From: an uncultured Gammaproteobacteria bacterium
Lineage (GTDB): Bacteria > Pseudomonadota > Gammaproteobacteria > Arenicellales > JAANXG01
NCBI GenBank assembly: GCA_947258975.1
Contig: CAMYKK010000011.1
Coordinates: 28,155 to 92,154, forward strand
Reading direction: 5' to 3'
Length of the DNA: 64,000 nt
The notes below the pieces were generated by a model that saw nothing but the letters and a program-made list of their open reading frames with translations, did no database searches and was not told where the DNA came from. The translations under genes were made by a program, and so were the position numbers. This document shows, piece by piece, positions 8,630-20,091 of the stretch (positions are counted from its first letter, which is position 1; each line of letters opens with the position of its first letter).

Positions 8630-9901
8630 ATGCGGCCGGTCGTTGTTCTCGTTAAACCCCCGGAGCAATCCCGCTTCAATTTTGGGACCTTCAGTTTGGG
8701 CGTGCTTGCCGCATCAGTCAGGGATCTGGCGGTGATCCACATCCTCGATGCCACCGATCTCACGTTGGACGCGACGGTGGACCACATCGATGCGCTCGAG
8801 CCTGACTGGGTGGGCATCACGACGATGGCGCTGTCGTCTTTGTCCCCCGCAACCAAGTTGATCAAGTCTCTCAAACCACGCGTGCCGCAAGCCTGGATCA
8901 TTGTAGGGGGGCATGGTGCGTCGATGCTGCCCCGGATACCCCTGGAGGCCGGTGCCGATGCGGTGGTCACGGGGGAGGGCGAGGTTGCATTCAGGCGGTT
9001 GATGGAAAAGGGCATCGAACTCGATTCCCCCGGCGTGGGGCAACTGATCGATGGCGCTCTGCGAACCGCTCCGAAGCCGCCCCCGATCAGGCCGTTGGAT
9101 AAGCTGTTACCGCCCGCCCGGGACCTGATGCCAAAGCCGGAAAATCAGGTGCATTTGATGGAAACCAGCCGGGGGTGTCCGCACGATTGCCGCTTCTGCG
9201 AGACCACCCGCTTCTATGGCAGGCGATGGCGCTATCACTCGCCACAAAGGGTGGCGGACGAAGTACGGCACCTGGTAAGCGACGTGGGTGCGTGGATCAT
9301 AGAGATCACCGATGACAATTTCGGCGCCAGCCGCCGGCGCGTGCTACAGATATGCGAGCGCTTGACCAACCAAGCGCTGCCTGCGGTTTTCTTGCTCTCG
9401 GCGCGCGCCGACGATTTGCTGGCGCGCCCGGAGCTACTTCCGGCCATGGCGCGAGCGCGTATGCTGCGTATCTCAGTGGGTGTGGAGACCTTGTCGCCCA
9501 AGCTAGCCCGTTCAGCGGGTAAGTTCATCGCCCTGGACATCTACCGGGAACTATTCAACAAAATGCGGAATTTAGGCATGTTCTCGGTGGCCTCCTTCAT
9601 CGTCGGTCTGCCGGGCGAAACATCCGCGGAACGTGAGCGGACCTTAAGATTGGCCCTATCCGCTGGACCCGATTCCGCTCAGTTTGTCCCGTTTTATCCT
9701 TTTCCCGGCGTACCCTTGGCCGAGGGATACTCCGGTTGCGACCCTTCGCCTGATGCAATTGCGGCGGCAGCGCGGCTCACTGCCGAATTTTACAACGCCG
9801 ACGAAGTTAGAAACCGGCTGCTTCGCGCTGCGCAGGGCGGAGACGTTCGTGCTTCCCTCGCGCAGGGTACTCTTGAAAAATATGCCGTTGCGAGATGTTA
9901 A
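8630..9901 (+). CDS. B12-binding-type radical SAM protein (third enzyme of the peptide operon)
   Basis: The protein has 423 residues from ATG 8630. A TTG at 8621 overlapping the previous TGA is an alternative start. The N-terminal half has the fold signature of cobalamin-binding radical SAM proteins: an early PP-x-E segment (KPPEQSRF), WVGITTM, IIVGGHGASM and VVTGEGE. CPHDCRFC (Cys at 183, 187 and 190) is the CX3CX2C motif. Downstream, ITDDNFGA, LSARAD, ISVGVET and FIVGLPGET are the usual core strands. Relatives include methyltransferases and ring-forming enzymes acting on peptides, lipids and cofactors. Tight linkage to the peptide and SPASM genes suggests a further step, such as C-methylation, on the same peptide. 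That role is inferred. The operon ends here without a peptidase, exporter or PqqD-like recognition protein. Confidence 0.85.
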   Translation: MRPVVVLVKPPEQSRFNFGTFSLGVLAASVRDLAVIHILDATDLTLDATVDHIDALEPDWVGITTMALSSLSPATKLIKSLKPRVPQAWIIVGGHGASMLPRIPLEAGADAVVTGEGEVAFRRLMEKGIELDSPGVGQLIDGALRTAPKPPPIRPLDKLLPPARDLMPKPENQVHLMETSRGCPHDCRFCETTRFYGRRWRYHSPQRVADEVRHLVSDVGAWIIEITDDNFGASRRRVLQICERLTNQALPAVFLLSARADDLLARPELLPAMARARMLRISVGVETLSPKLARSAGKFIALDIYRELFNKMRNLGMFSVASFIVGLPGETSAERERTLRLALSAGPDSAQFVPFYPFPGVPLAEGYSGCDPSPDAIAAAARLTAEFYNADEVRNRLLRAAQGGDVRASLAQGTLEKYAVARC

Positions 9902-10027
9902 CGCCGTCCCGATTGCAGTCCCGCATCCAAACAGCGCAGTGATCCGGTTTGGTCTTCGTCAGTCAATCCATAGCTACGCCTATGCACTTCGCTCCAGCGC
10001 GGCGGCCTGTGCGTATCGAATTCCTAA

Positions 10028-10292
10028 TCACGTAGCCATCGGCAACTGGACGAGTCCGCGACAATGCGATTCCCAACGAAAGTCATCGAGTTTAACTTGT
10101 TCTCTAATGGAGTCACCGCGGACTTCAGCCGGGGTTTTGCCATCAAGCGATGCATGAACACGTCTCTGGTTGTAATAATACCGGAGCTCTCGGAGCTTCC
10201 TCTCCAGATCAACCGAGTTCCAGAAAATAATGTGATCAAGGAATTCACGGCGAACCGTTCCTATTCGGCGTTCAACAAAAAGGGCGGGTTAG
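10028..10292 (-). pseudogene. Remnant of an IS3/IS481-type transposase (C-terminal integrase core)
   Basis: Read on the minus strand from about 10292 to the TGA at 10028, the sequence encodes FVERRIGTVRREFLDHII, then a DLERKLRELRYYYNQRR block, then VHASLDGKTPAEVRG. This is the C-terminal end of a DDE integrase/transposase (rve family). The catalytic Glu region is present, but everything upstream is missing, cut off next to msrB. No start codon or terminal repeats are seen. The remnant lies directly downstream of the peptide operon and is evidence of past transposition at this border. Confidence 0.75.
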
Positions 10293-10304
10293 CGGCCTGT
10301 CGGG

Positions 10305-10709
10305 CTAGGTCTCCTTGTCCTCATCCAAATCCAGGGACACGGAATTGATGCAGTAGCGCAAGCCAGTTGGCTGTGGTCCGTCTTCGAACACATGCCCCAA
10401 GTGGGCGTCGCAGCGTGCACAGACTACTTCGGTCCGATGCATACTGTGACTGGTGTCCACTTCAGTGTGGATATGTTCCGGATCCATCGGGGCATAAAAG
10501 CTCGGCCAACCGGTGCCGGAGTCGAACTTGGTCTCGGAGCTAAAGAGCGGCTCGCCGCAACACGCACAGCTGTATACCCCCGGTTCCTTGGAATCGTGAT
10601 ACTTGCCGGAAAACGGCCGCTCGGTGCCCTTGTCACGACACACATGGAACTGCTCAACGGTGAGTTCATTCAGCCATTCATCGGCGGTCTTGGTAATCTT
10701 CTCTTTCAT
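10305..10709 (-). CDS. msrB: Peptide-methionine (R)-S-oxide reductase
   Basis: This 134-residue enzyme starts at ATG 10709, preceded by AGGTGAGCGA. A longer in-frame start would add 26 residues outside the family. The two zinc Cys pairs (CACC and CARC), the GTGWPSFY block, HLGHVF and the catalytic RYCINS near the C-terminus are all present. MsrB reduces methionine-R-sulfoxide in oxidised cytoplasmic proteins. It is a single gene. The pyk gene upstream is on the same strand, 160 bases away, so co-transcription is possible but not required. Confidence 0.95.
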   Translation of the reverse strand: MKEKITKTADEWLNELTVEQFHVCRDKGTERPFSGKYHDSKEPGVYSCACCGEPLFSSETKFDSGTGWPSFYAPMDPEHIHTEVDTSHSMHRTEVVCARCDAHLGHVFEDGPQPTGLRYCINSVSLDLDEDKET

Positions 10710-10872
10710 TCGCTCACCTCGCAAAGATTTGCAGTGATAACCGTAGCACGAATGCCGGTCGATGATAAATGCAGGCAAGTCACGCAACGGTCCTCCGTCG
10801 CGCGGATAAATCGCCCGGGCGTGCTCGCATCGCTATCCAAGTGTCGAACCCATGAATGCGACGATGCGTCGG

Positions 10873-12303
10873 TCAGTCAACGGACAGTACGCGAATCAGG
10901 TCGGTGCTTCCCGCTTGATGAGAGCTGCCGGCGGTCGCGATCACAATATCTTCGGGGTGAACGCAGCCCAGTTGTTTGGCGCGATGTGTTGCGAATTGAA
11001 GCTTTTCTTCATCCGAGCCTTGACCTTGATAGTGCATCGCACGCACTCCCCAGTTCATCGCCAGCCGTCGCACGACACGTGCCGATGAGGTCACCGCTAA
11101 GATAGGGCAGCCTGGACGATATTTGGAGATCAACCGTGACGTGAATCCGGTTTCGGTAAGCGCGATGATCGCGGCGGCTTTGAGATGCGCCGCCATGGTA
11201 ATTGATGCCTGCGCCACCGCTTCGGTTACCTCATTAGATGGGTGCGGTAGTATCTGCTGTAGATAACCGTATTCCTCCAAACCCGCCTCTGCTTCGAGGG
11301 CGAGGCTGACCATCGTGTGCACCGCGTCGACTGGATACGCACCCGCCGCCGTCTCGCCGGATAGCATCACCGCCGATGTCCCGTCCAGAATGGCGTTTGC
11401 TACGTCGCTCACCTCCGCTCGCGTGGGCCGCGGATTTCTCTCCATGGAATCGAGCATCTGCGTAGCAGTTATGACTGGTTTTCCATTGGTGACCGTAGTG
11501 CGAATAATCTTTTTTTGGATGGCCGGGCCCTGTGCCAGGTCCAGCTCCACGCCAAGATCGCCGCGGGCGACCATCGTGCCATCGGCGGTCGCCACGATTT
11601 CATCAAGATTGCTTACGCCGCGGCGGTTCTCGATCTTGGCAATAATGGGGATGTCGGCATCCAGCGCTTCGAGGCGCGAGCGGATACGGTCTACGTCATC
11701 CGCGCTGCGAATGAACGAAGCCGCGAGATATTCAACATCATGTTGGACGGCAAATTCGAGCTCCCCTTTATCGTCAAGCTCCAATGCATCGAAGGCGCCG
11801 GGATTGTCGGGCAGGTTCACACCTTTGTTGCTGCGCAGTGTGCCGCCGCATTCAACGCGGCAATGTACGGCGTCGTCCGCAACCCTTGTCACCACAAAAC
11901 CAATGGTGCCGTCGTCGACCAAAATCCTGTCATGAGGCTTAACATGTTCATGCAATGCAGCTAATGAAAGCGATATCCCCTGTGTCGTTCCTACGCGATT
12001 GTCGTTATAGAGTACAAATTTCTGACCGCGTTTGAGTTCCACGGCCCCGCCTTCGACTTTTCCCAAACGTACTTCACGGCCGCGCGTGTCCACCATGACC
12101 GCAACGTTGGCCTCTACGGCTGCGGCGGCGCTACGGACCTTCGTCAGCCGTTCAGCTTGTGCGTCCAGGCTGCCATGAGAGAGATTGAGACGCGCCACGT
12201 TCATGCCTGCCTTAATCATCTCTTTGAGCGTGGCCGCGTCGTCGCATGCTGGGCCTATTGTGGCGATGATCTTGGTCCTTCTAAATTGATATTGTGTGTT
12301 CAG
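10873..12303 (-). CDS. pyk: Pyruvate kinase, apparently using a CTG start codon
   Basis: Homology to pyruvate kinase extends upstream of the first ATG at 12219. RRTKIIATIGPACDD is encoded in frame by 12285-12240, and no ATG, GTG or TTG lies in frame before it. The only plausible start is CTG 12303-12301 (LNTQYQF...), nine bases after a clear AGGAG (12317-12313). An in-frame TGA lies two codons before the CTG. From there the protein has 476 residues, the normal size. The core signatures are present: LNLSHGS, the catalytic-Lys IAKIENRRGV, MVARGDLGVE, and TATQMLDSM followed by SGETAAG. It makes ATP and pyruvate from phosphoenolpyruvate. An ATG-less start could lower expression. A base error in this spot would be the trivial explanation. 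Confidence 0.9.
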   Translation of the reverse strand: MNTQYQFRRTKIIATIGPACDDAATLKEMIKAGMNVARLNLSHGSLDAQAERLTKVRSAAAAVEANVAVMVDTRGREVRLGKVEGGAVELKRGQKFVLYNDNRVGTTQGISLSLAALHEHVKPHDRILVDDGTIGFVVTRVADDAVHCRVECGGTLRSNKGVNLPDNPGAFDALELDDKGELEFAVQHDVEYLAASFIRSADDVDRIRSRLEALDADIPIIAKIENRRGVSNLDEIVATADGTMVARGDLGVELDLAQGPAIQKKIIRTTVTNGKPVITATQMLDSMERNPRPTRAEVSDVANAILDGTSAVMLSGETAAGAYPVDAVHTMVSLALEAEAGLEEYGYLQQILPHPSNEVTEAVAQASITMAAHLKAAAIIALTETGFTSRLISKYRPGCPILAVTSSARVVRRLAMNWGVRAMHYQGQGSDEEKLQFATHRAKQLGCVHPEDIVIATAGSSHQAGSTDLIRVLSVD

Positions 12304-12681
12304 AATTCAAGTCTCCTGAAGATCAAATCTGGTTGATAATCCTATCCCGCCGGAATATCCCGTCGCGGCACCCTGCGCTTATTCTTGAGACGCGGCCTGA
12401 GGAGTCGAATGTTACCACTACTTGCAATATACGCTGCGTGCTTATCCGCTGCGGACAATCTACAGACGCGAGCCTATAACCGGTGCCGGGTCGGTCGTGA
12501 ACGCCGGCGCTACCCGCTAATGACTTGAGCTGCGGTGCTCAGCGTACAAACAGCCGGGCGGCGTGATCGTGCGCGATTTACGCCGCCATATCCCAGGGGA
12601 GTCGGCGCAGCCAATCGCGGTGGTGTTTCCGGACCACGGTTTCGCCGCGCACTTGTTCACGACACCCAGTGTGGGTGACGG
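12304..12681. other. Intergenic region upstream of pyk
   Basis: This 378-base gap lies between pyk and the DUF2207 gene. It holds the AGGAG ribosome site of pyk and, on the minus strand, presumably its promoter. I see no gene or strong hairpin. Confidence 0.5.
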
Positions 12682-14535
12682 CTACCAGCCGCCGCCCCCG
12701 CCACCGCCACCGCCGCCGCCGGAAGATCCACCGCTGCCGGAACTGGAGCCCGGCGCTTGTGCGGAGCTATTCACAGCGCTGGTCAACGACGATGACAGCA
12801 ACGACGAGAAGCGGGTGATGTCCGAACTCCTCCAACTCGTTCCGGAATACCATTTGGCCCGGTAACCGGACGCGCTGCTGGTGGTCCGTTGCAGGGTCTC
12901 GGCGAACCGTTCAGACCATTCCTGGTCGACACCGAGCGCCAAGGCATAGGGGAGATATTTTTCGAACAACGCGGGTGTCTGTTCGGGTGGGTTGAGGGTG
13001 TTGAGGCGCTCCTTTTCGGCGACCGACAAATAAAGCCTGAACCCCTCTATGGCGTCCATGAGTTTCCGTCCGCTCTGGGTCGGAGCCTTGATCAGGTAGA
13101 AAAAGGCGACGTTGATGAGCAACAAAATAACCAATAACCCGGTAATCCAAAATGACGCAATTTCGGTGGCGAGCATCACCAAGGCGCCGACCTCGAATGC
13201 AGCGAATATGATGGCCATCAGATACTGACTCTGGTTGACCAGAACGTAGACAGTGAACGTCCATCCGGTCAACCATATGATCATGAAAAGTAGGCCGGCT
13301 TTGTCTTGTATGCTGCCGTAACCACTCACAAAAATCGTTGCCGCAGCGATGAGGATGCCGGGAATCAGATATTTGCCGTTGGTGCGGAAATAGACACGGT
13401 GGTATTCGCTTCGCAGTGCGTTTTTCAGCGCCTTGATGGAACCGCGGATGGACTTGTGATTGGCGCGCTTCAAGATCGCGGTCTTGCCACCCCGAAATAG
13501 TTTTGCCGCCAATCTCCGCTCTCCCGGTGATAACACGCCCGCGTCGACACTGCGGTCGCGAGTGAGGACATATTCGTCATCGTCGTCGGAAATACTGAGA
13601 TAGCCCTTGACCGCGAGGTTGATCACCGCTGCGGAATAGGCCTTGTTGTCGAAACCCATCTTGAAGATATAGCGTACCGCGGCCGGAGACAGATCCAGGG
13701 GTGGTTCGAATAACGGAACAATGACTCCCGGGTCGGGATCGCGACCTACCCGCGACCACACCACGAAGAAATACATCAGCAGGATGCCGACACCTAGCAC
13801 ACCGAAAAAGACATCGCGGTTGTCGCGTGCGAAATAGGCCCAATGCTCGCCGGTGCTGGGTTCACGCACGTGCCCCTTGGGCCACGTCACGACGATGGTC
13901 AGTCCCTCGTTTTGCCGCAGTTTACGGGTGGCGGCGAATGTCGCGACTCCGAATACGTCGACATTTGCCTCGTATTCTGCGCCGGTTTCGCCACGTCGTC
14001 CGACATAGGCGTCGGTGTTGATCTGCTCCGGAGAGAGGGTATTGGGCAACGTCACCCGCGCCTCGGCGCGGTCGATGGGAAACGTCCACCGGTCACCGGT
14101 GACGTTCCAATATAGTTCGTCATGATCTTCAAAAAAACCGAGCTGGCGGTGGGTACGATATGTAAGACTGTACGTGTAGACACCGGGGTCCAGATACCTC
14201 TCGCTTGTTCCGATATACACGCGCAGGTCGTCGCCCCGTGATTTGACGTGGTAAGACTCCGGTGCGCCGTCGCGTCGGACCGCGACAACCTCGAAATCCA
14301 CGCGATAACGGCGGCCGGCAGGGGTGGTGTAGCGCACAGGGAAATCACGATAGACGCCGCGTTTGATCTTTTTGGCTTCTGCGCGCACGGTGATGGTGTC
14401 GCGTACCGTGACCCAGCCGTCGGCGTTCACCGTAATATCGCTCGCGAAGGACAGGATGCGCTCATCTGCCGATACCGGCGCGATCACCAGCGTCAGCAGT
14501 ACAAGTCTCCAGTTGAATCGCTGCCTAAAAGACAT
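12682..14535 (-). CDS. DUF2207 membrane protein with glycine tail
   Basis: The 617-residue protein begins with a signal peptide (about residues 1-23, ending PVSADE). A large extracytoplasmic beta-rich domain of DUF2207 type follows, recognised by [28 protein letters not shown] and [12 protein letters not shown]. Next come one membrane segment near residue 245 and a cytoplasmic part with two to three further membrane helices (about 405-490). The C-terminus is Ser/Gly-rich and ends in a run of eleven Gly and a Trp. The lemA gene lies 14 bases upstream on the same strand. LemA and DUF2207 proteins are widely neighbours and presumed to act together at the envelope, but the function is not established. 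Start ATG 14535 is chosen for the signal peptide. Confidence 0.88.
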   Translation of the reverse strand: MSFRQRFNWRLVLLTLVIAPVSADERILSFASDITVNADGWVTVRDTITVRAEAKKIKRGVYRDFPVRYTTPAGRRYRVDFEVVAVRRDGAPESYHVKSRGDDLRVYIGTSERYLDPGVYTYSLTYRTHRQLGFFEDHDELYWNVTGDRWTFPIDRAEARVTLPNTLSPEQINTDAYVGRRGETGAEYEANVDVFGVATFAATRKLRQNEGLTIVVTWPKGHVREPSTGEHWAYFARDNRDVFFGVLGVGILLMYFFVVWSRVGRDPDPGVIVPLFEPPLDLSPAAVRYIFKMGFDNKAYSAAVINLAVKGYLSISDDDDEYVLTRDRSVDAGVLSPGERRLAAKLFRGGKTAILKRANHKSIRGSIKALKNALRSEYHRVYFRTNGKYLIPGILIAAATIFVSGYGSIQDKAGLLFMIIWLTGWTFTVYVLVNQSQYLMAIIFAAFEVGALVMLATEIASFWITGLLVILLLINVAFFYLIKAPTQSGRKLMDAIEGFRLYLSVAEKERLNTLNPPEQTPALFEKYLPYALALGVDQEWSERFAETLQRTTSSASGYRAKWYSGTSWRSSDITRFSSLLSSSLTSAVNSSAQAPGSSSGSGGSSGGGGGGGGGGGW

Positions 14536-14549
14536 GGTTGACCGTGTGT

Positions 14550-15098
14550 CTAGAATTTCACCTCCGGCACTGCACGTGCCCCTGCGGCATCCAATTCAAA
14601 GAACTCCGCAACACGAAAACCGAACACCTTGGCAATGAGGTTACTGGGAAAGGACTCGACGAGGATATTGAGATCGCGCACCGCGCCGTTATAATAGCGC
14701 CGCGCTTGCTGAATTTCGGTCTCTATCTGATCCAGATTGTCCTGCAGATCGAGGAAGTTCCGGCTGGCCTTGAGGTCGGGATACTGCTCAGCCACGGCCA
14801 GCAGATTTCGAATCGCCTGCGAAATCTGCGTCTCTTGTTTGCCACGCTCGACGGCTCCTTGTGATCCGGTGCGCAGTTCGGTCAGTTCGGTGAGCACTTT
14901 TTTCTCGTGTCCACCATAACCCTTTACTGTCGCGACTAAGTTGGGGATCAGATTGTGGCGGCGTTTCAACTGCACATCGATACCGCTCCATGCTTCCATG
15001 ACTACGTTCTGGCGTTTAATAAAACGGTTGTAAATCAAGATCGCACCGAGCACGATCAATCCGAGCACACCCAGCACGATCATTGTTCCGGACATCAT
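14550..15098 (-). CDS. lemA: LemA family protein
   Basis: This 182-residue protein has an N-terminal membrane anchor (about residues 5-24). The helical LemA domain follows, with characteristic [19 protein letters not shown], a central [16 protein letters not shown] block and [13 protein letters not shown] near the end. It is likely anchored in the inner membrane, with the helical bundle outside the cytoplasm. It forms an operon with the DUF2207 gene (14-base gap) and probably with the thioesterase gene upstream (15-base gap). Confidence 0.93.
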   Translation of the reverse strand: MMSGTMIVLGVLGLIVLGAILIYNRFIKRQNVVMEAWSGIDVQLKRRHNLIPNLVATVKGYGGHEKKVLTELTELRTGSQGAVERGKQETQISQAIRNLLAVAEQYPDLKASRNFLDLQDNLDQIETEIQQARRYYNGAVRDLNILVESFPSNLIAKVFGFRVAEFFELDAAGARAVPEVKF

Positions 15099-15113
15099 TG
15101 TTTCTCCATTGCG

Positions 15114-15581
15114 CTATGAAACGGTATACGCGCCGGTGCCTACCGCGATGAGTGTGTCGTGTTCATTGTGCAACTCCATCCGGGTGACCGCGACTTTGTT
15201 GCCGGTGCGCAGAATAAATCCGGTAGCTATAAAATGATTGCCGCGTCCCGGGCGCAGGTAATCGATGCGCAGATCGATGGTCCCAAGCTTGGCAAAGCGG
15301 GCGAATTTCTCCTCCCGCGACAACTCATCGAGTTTTTCCATTAAGTTCAAAAACGCCACCAGACCACCGGTCACATCCAATACCGCCGCGGTAACCCCGC
15401 CGTGCAGGGTCTTGTGGATGAAATTCCCCACCAGGTCATCGCGCATGTCTATCTCCACAGTTGGTTGGGCCGGATCCAGCGAACCGACCCGCAAGCCGAG
15501 CAGTTTGTTGTATGGGATGCGTTCGCTGAACAGGATTGAAATGACTTGCTGGATGTCGTTGATTTTTAGCAGTTCCTTCAT
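15114..15581 (-). CDS. Hotdog-fold thioesterase (YigI/PaaI-like)
   Basis: This protein of 155 residues is read from ATG 15581; two TTG codons just upstream are alternatives. The hotdog signature [14 protein letters not shown] lies at about residues 60-75, followed by a central strand set ([12 protein letters not shown]) and a final [13 protein letters not shown] strand. The family hydrolyses acyl-CoA thioesters. The exact substrate cannot be inferred. It is the first gene of a probable three-gene operon with lemA and the DUF2207 gene, and is divergent from lhr (67 bases apart). Confidence 0.85.
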   Translation of the reverse strand: MKELLKINDIQQVISILFSERIPYNKLLGLRVGSLDPAQPTVEIDMRDDLVGNFIHKTLHGGVTAAVLDVTGGLVAFLNLMEKLDELSREEKFARFAKLGTIDLRIDYLRPGRGNHFIATGFILRTGNKVAVTRMELHNEHDTLIAVGTGAYTVS

Positions 15582-15648
15582 CAACAACAGGATACACGCT
15601 CAACTGCGCGTTATCCATGTGGTGCGATCTTCCCACCGGTCCAATTTA

Positions 15649-18600
15649 ATGGTTAACTCTCACCCTGTGTTCAAGTCCTTTCATCCTGCGGTCTCCAACT
15701 GGTTGCAGGCCACGTTCGACAGGCCCACGCCGTGCCAGATCCATGCCTGGCCGGCCATCCGCGCCCACACACACACCCTGGTGGCGGCGCCAACCGGTTC
15801 CGGCAAAACCCTCGCCGCGTTCCTGTGCGCTATCGATGATCTGGTGCAGCAGGGCCTGTCGGGCGGTGGGTTACCGGACGCTACCCAAGTGCTGTATGTA
15901 TCTCCGCTCAAGGCACTGTCCAACGATATCAAGAAAAATCTCGAGATGCCGCTGCAAGGCGTTCGTGATCAGTTATTGGAGTTGGGCTTGGGAGATGTCG
16001 ACGTGCAGGCTTGGGTGCGAACCGGCGATACCCCTCAGTCCGAGCGCGACCGCATGCGCCGTCAACCACCCCACATCTTGGTGACCACGCCCGAATCTCT
16101 ATTCATCATGTTGACATCGAATTCCGGCCGCTCGATGTTGTCCGCGGTGCGCACGGTGATTGTGGATGAAATTCACGCGCTGGCCGGTAACAAGCGTGGG
16201 GCGCACCTGGCGTTGTCGTTGGAACGGTTGACGGCGCTCACAGAACATCCCGTGACGCGCATCGGCTTATCCGCGACGCAAAAACCCGTGCGCGAGATCG
16301 CCAACTATCTGATTGGCGTGGCAGAGCAGCCATGCAAGATCGTGGATATGGGGCACGTGCGCGAGCGCGACTTGGCTATGGAGGTGAGTGGCATACCGCT
16401 GGAGGCAGTTATGTCCACCGAGGCCTGGGCCCAGGTTTACGCACGACTGGCCGAACTAGTTCGGGTGCATCGGACCACGTTGATATTCGTGAACACCCGC
16501 CGCATGGCGGAACGCACTGCGCGCCACCTGGCGGAACATTTGGGCGATGAGGCGGTAACCGCTCATCACGGGAGTCTGGCCCGGGAACAACGGTTACGGG
16601 CGGAACAGCGTTTGAAGGCCGGTGAGTTGCAGGCGTTGGTGGCCACCGCGTCGCTGGAATTGGGCATCGACATCGGTGAAGTCGATTTGGTATGTCAAAT
16701 CGGTTCGCCGCGATCGATTTCCACGTTCCTGCAACGCGCGGGTCGATCCGGGCACGCCCTGGGAGCGATATCCAAAGGCCGCATGTTCCCTGTTTCCCGC
16801 GACGACCTGGTGGAGTGTGCCGCATTGCTGGATGCGGTACAGCGCGATGAGCTCGAGGCATTGGCGATTCCGTCCGCACCCTTGGATGTGTTGGCGCAAC
16901 AAATTGTGGCCGAGGTCGCGAGCCGTGAGTGGGAGTGTGCGGCCCTGTTCCAACAGTTGACCCGCGCGTGGCCCTACCGGTTGCTCACCCGCGAACAGTT
17001 CGACGATGTCATTGCCATGCTCGCCGACGGATTTTCTACCCGGCGTGGCAGGAGAAGTGCATATCTGCATTACGATGCGGTCAATCGCCGCTTGCGGGCG
17101 CGGCGCGGCGCGCGTTTGACCGCGCTCACTAACGGTGGTGCGATCCCGGATCAATTCGATTACGACGTCGTGTTGGAACCCGACGAGCAACAAATCGGTA
17201 CCCTGAACGAAGACTTCGCGTTTGAAAGCCTGCCGGGCGATATCTTTCAACTCGGCAACACCTCCTATCGCATCCTCAGAATCGAGCAGGGAAAGGTGCG
17301 CGTCGAGGATGCCAAGGGCCAGCCGCCGAACATTCCGTTCTGGTTCGGGGAGGCGCCGGGGCGCAGCGTTGAATTGTCGCACGCGGTGGCTCGCTTCCGT
17401 AAAGAGTTTGCATCGAATTTTTCGCGGCGTGGCGAGGAAGGGGTACGCGAATGGCTGCGTCGGCGTGGATTGGCCGAGGCGGTGTCGTGCCAGATAGTTG
17501 ATTACCTGGCTGCCGGACATGCGGCGCTGGGCTGCCTGCCGACCCAAGACACCATCGTGTTGGAGCGATTCTTCGACGAGTCGGGCGACACCCATCTAGT
17601 GGTACATTCATCGTTTGGATCCCGTTTGAATCGTGCTTGGGGATTGTCGCTGCGCAAACGTTTTTGCAGAAAGTTCAATTTTGAGCTTCAGGCGGCGGCA
17701 CTAGAGGATACGATCGTACTTTCTTTGAGTAACACCCATAGTTTCCCGTTGGAAGACGTCCGGCATTATCTACGTGCCGATAACGTAAAGGAGATTTTGA
17801 TCCAGGCGCTGTTGGCGGCGCCGGTATTCATCACCCGCTGGCGCTGGGTCTGCAATATCGGCCTTGCCGTGCGGCGTAACCGTAACGGCAAGGGAATACC
17901 CGCACAGCTGCAACGCATGGACTCCGAGGATCTGATCGCGGTGGTTTTTCCGGACCAGCTGGCGTGCCAGGAAAACATCGTCGGGCAAAGAGAGGTTCCC
18001 GACCATCCGCTGGTCGATCAGACCCTTCGTGATTGTCTGCACGACGCGATGGATGTCGACGGCTTGCAACGCCTGTTGTCGCGGATCGAGCGGGGCGAAG
18101 TCGAGATCGTGGCCCGCGATCTGACGGGGCCGTCTCCGCTTGCGCAGGAGATCCTCACTGCCCGCCCGTACGCATTCCTGGATGATGCCCCGGCCGAGGA
18201 ACGGCGCACCCGTGCGGTCCAGGCCCGCGGGTTCATGGACCCGCAATCGGCGGCGGATCTGGGGCGGCTCGATCCGTTGGCCATCGAGCAGGTGTGTCAG
18301 GAAGCGTGGCCCCAGGCGCACAACGCCGACGAGTTGCATGATGCGTTGCTGATATATGGTTTTGTCACCGTCGAGGAGGGTGCGCGTGGAAATGCACAGG
18401 GGCGGACGGATCACGCTGTCACCGCGTTGGATTTCGGGTGGCGGCATCTGTTCGATTCCCTGGTTACACAACAACGCGCGACGAGCGTACAGCGCAGCGC
18501 AGGGTCCGATTTGTGGGTGGCGGTGGAGCGTCTGCCACAAATGACTATGCTCTATCCCGATGCGAGCATTGTGCCGCCGATTCCGCCGGTAGCGACCAAA

Positions 18601-20013
18601 AACCATTGTTCAGCATCAGCCAGTGATGCGCTGCGTGAATTGTTACGCAGCCGCTTGGAGGGACTGGGTCCGGTGACCACCGAGTCCCTTAGCGCGGCGT
18701 TTGCGCTGCCCGCATCAATGATCGCGGCCGCATTGTGCGCGCTGGAAGCGGAAGGCTTCGTCATGCGCGGGAATTTAGAGGGCAACGGTGTCGAACAATG
18801 GTGTGAGCGGCGCCTGCTTGCACGGATTCACCGTTACACGATCAAGACACTACGCAAACAGGTCGAACCGGTGACCTGTGCCGACTTTATGCGTTTCTTG
18901 TTCGATTGGCAGCGGGTGTCAGTCCATCAGCGCGGTGAGGGCGATCAGGCGCTGTTGTCGGTGGTCGAACAACTGGCGGGTTTTGAAGGTGCCGCGGCGG
19001 CATGGGAAGGGGAGATCCTGGCGTCACGGGTGGCTGATTATGCCCCGGACACTCTGGACCGCCTGTGTCTGGCGGGACGGGTACAATGGTTGCGGTTGGG
19101 TGCCGCCAAACTCGATCAACCGCGCGGCGGCGCGGTGCGTACGACGCCCATTACCCTGGTGCCGAGAAAACAGCGCCGCAACTGGGAGCAGGTCGCCGGC
19201 GCCAAGGATGGGTCGGAACGGGTCATTTCGGCCAGCGCAGAACGAATTACCGAAATCTTGGCGCGGCGCGGCGCGTTGTTCTTTGACGAATTGGTCGATT
19301 TTTCCGGGATGCTGCGCTCGCAGGTCGAACAGGCGTTGGGTGAATTGGTGGCCTGCGGGATGGTAACGTCGGACGGTTTCAGCGGGTTGCGCGCGTTGAT
19401 GGTACCCAGCGACCGCCGCCGTCCTTTTGGGAACCGTCGGCGGCGGCGCGCCGCGGCGTTCGGCATCGAGGAAGCCGGCCGTTGGACGTTGATCTGTTAT
19501 CCGGAAGCGTTATCGGTGGACGATCAAGAACCGGCTGAAGCGCTCGGCGAAATCGCTTGGACATTGCTGCGCCGATACGGTGTGATGTGCCGGCGGTTGT
19601 TGGACCGTGAAGCGGCGTGGATGCCGCCATGGCGCTTGTTGTTGCCGGAGTTCAGGCGCTTGGAGGCGCGCGGGGAGATCCGCGGTGGCCGCTTTGTGGC
19701 CGCTCTTTCCGGCGAACAATTTGCACTCATCGAGGCGGTGGGGTTGCTGCGTGAAGTGCGCCGCCGAGCAAACGACGGCGTGATGGTGTCGGTCAGCGGC
19801 GCCGATCCACTCAACCTGACCGGCATCGTGGTACCGGGACCGCGGGTCCCGGCGTTGGCCGGCAACCACGTATTGTTCCGCGACGGCGTGGCGATCGCCT
19901 CCCAAGTGGGAAAGCAGGTCAGTTATCGATTGGAACTCGATGATGCGGCGCGCTGGGATGCGCATAACTCCTTAGTCAAACGCTCGCCGGGCACCCATCT
20001 GCGTGCGCATTGA
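15649..20013 (+). CDS. lhr: Large ATP-dependent helicase Lhr
   Basis: The protein has 1454 residues from ATG 15649. SF2 helicase motifs are intact: APTGSGKT (about residue 47), VDEIHAL (about 172), GLSATQ, and [10 protein letters not shown] (motif VI). The long C-terminal extension, of over 900 residues with several winged-helix-like segments, matches the full-length Lhr family (about 1500 residues). E. coli Lhr is a 3'-5' single-strand DNA translocase linked to DNA repair. The nearby region has no ligase or nuclease partner. Codon use and composition match its neighbours. Confidence 0.95.
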   Translation: MVNSHPVFKSFHPAVSNWLQATFDRPTPCQIHAWPAIRAHTHTLVAAPTGSGKTLAAFLCAIDDLVQQGLSGGGLPDATQVLYVSPLKALSNDIKKNLEMPLQGVRDQLLELGLGDVDVQAWVRTGDTPQSERDRMRRQPPHILVTTPESLFIMLTSNSGRSMLSAVRTVIVDEIHALAGNKRGAHLALSLERLTALTEHPVTRIGLSATQKPVREIANYLIGVAEQPCKIVDMGHVRERDLAMEVSGIPLEAVMSTEAWAQVYARLAELVRVHRTTLIFVNTRRMAERTARHLAEHLGDEAVTAHHGSLAREQRLRAEQRLKAGELQALVATASLELGIDIGEVDLVCQIGSPRSISTFLQRAGRSGHALGAISKGRMFPVSRDDLVECAALLDAVQRDELEALAIPSAPLDVLAQQIVAEVASREWECAALFQQLTRAWPYRLLTREQFDDVIAMLADGFSTRRGRRSAYLHYDAVNRRLRARRGARLTALTNGGAIPDQFDYDVVLEPDEQQIGTLNEDFAFESLPGDIFQLGNTSYRILRIEQGKVRVEDAKGQPPNIPFWFGEAPGRSVELSHAVARFRKEFASNFSRRGEEGVREWLRRRGLAEAVSCQIVDYLAAGHAALGCLPTQDTIVLERFFDESGDTHLVVHSSFGSRLNRAWGLSLRKRFCRKFNFELQAAALEDTIVLSLSNTHSFPLEDVRHYLRADNVKEILIQALLAAPVFITRWRWVCNIGLAVRRNRNGKGIPAQLQRMDSEDLIAVVFPDQLACQENIVGQREVPDHPLVDQTLRDCLHDAMDVDGLQRLLSRIERGEVEIVARDLTGPSPLAQEILTARPYAFLDDAPAEERRTRAVQARGFMDPQSAADLGRLDPLAIEQVCQEAWPQAHNADELHDALLIYGFVTVEEGARGNAQGRTDHAVTALDFGWRHLFDSLVTQQRATSVQRSAGSDLWVAVERLPQMTMLYPDASIVPPIPPVATKNHCSASASDALRELLRSRLEGLGPVTTESLSAAFALPASMIAAALCALEAEGFVMRGNLEGNGVEQWCERRLLARIHRYTIKTLRKQVEPVTCADFMRFLFDWQRVSVHQRGEGDQALLSVVEQLAGFEGAAAAWEGEILASRVADYAPDTLDRLCLAGRVQWLRLGAAKLDQPRGGAVRTTPITLVPRKQRRNWEQVAGAKDGSERVISASAERITEILARRGALFFDELVDFSGMLRSQVEQALGELVACGMVTSDGFSGLRALMVPSDRRRPFGNRRRRRAAAFGIEEAGRWTLICYPEALSVDDQEPAEALGEIAWTLLRRYGVMCRRLLDREAAWMPPWRLLLPEFRRLEARGEIRGGRFVAALSGEQFALIEAVGLLREVRRRANDGVMVSVSGADPLNLTGIVVPGPRVPALAGNHVLFRDGVAIASQVGKQVSYRLELDDAARWDAHNSLVKRSPGTHLRAH

Positions 20014-20091
20014 CGAGATTGTGCCAGGGGGACCTGCGTGCGCGCCGTTCGCGATCGCGCCAGATCCGGGATCCTGGTGAGAAATGCCGGG

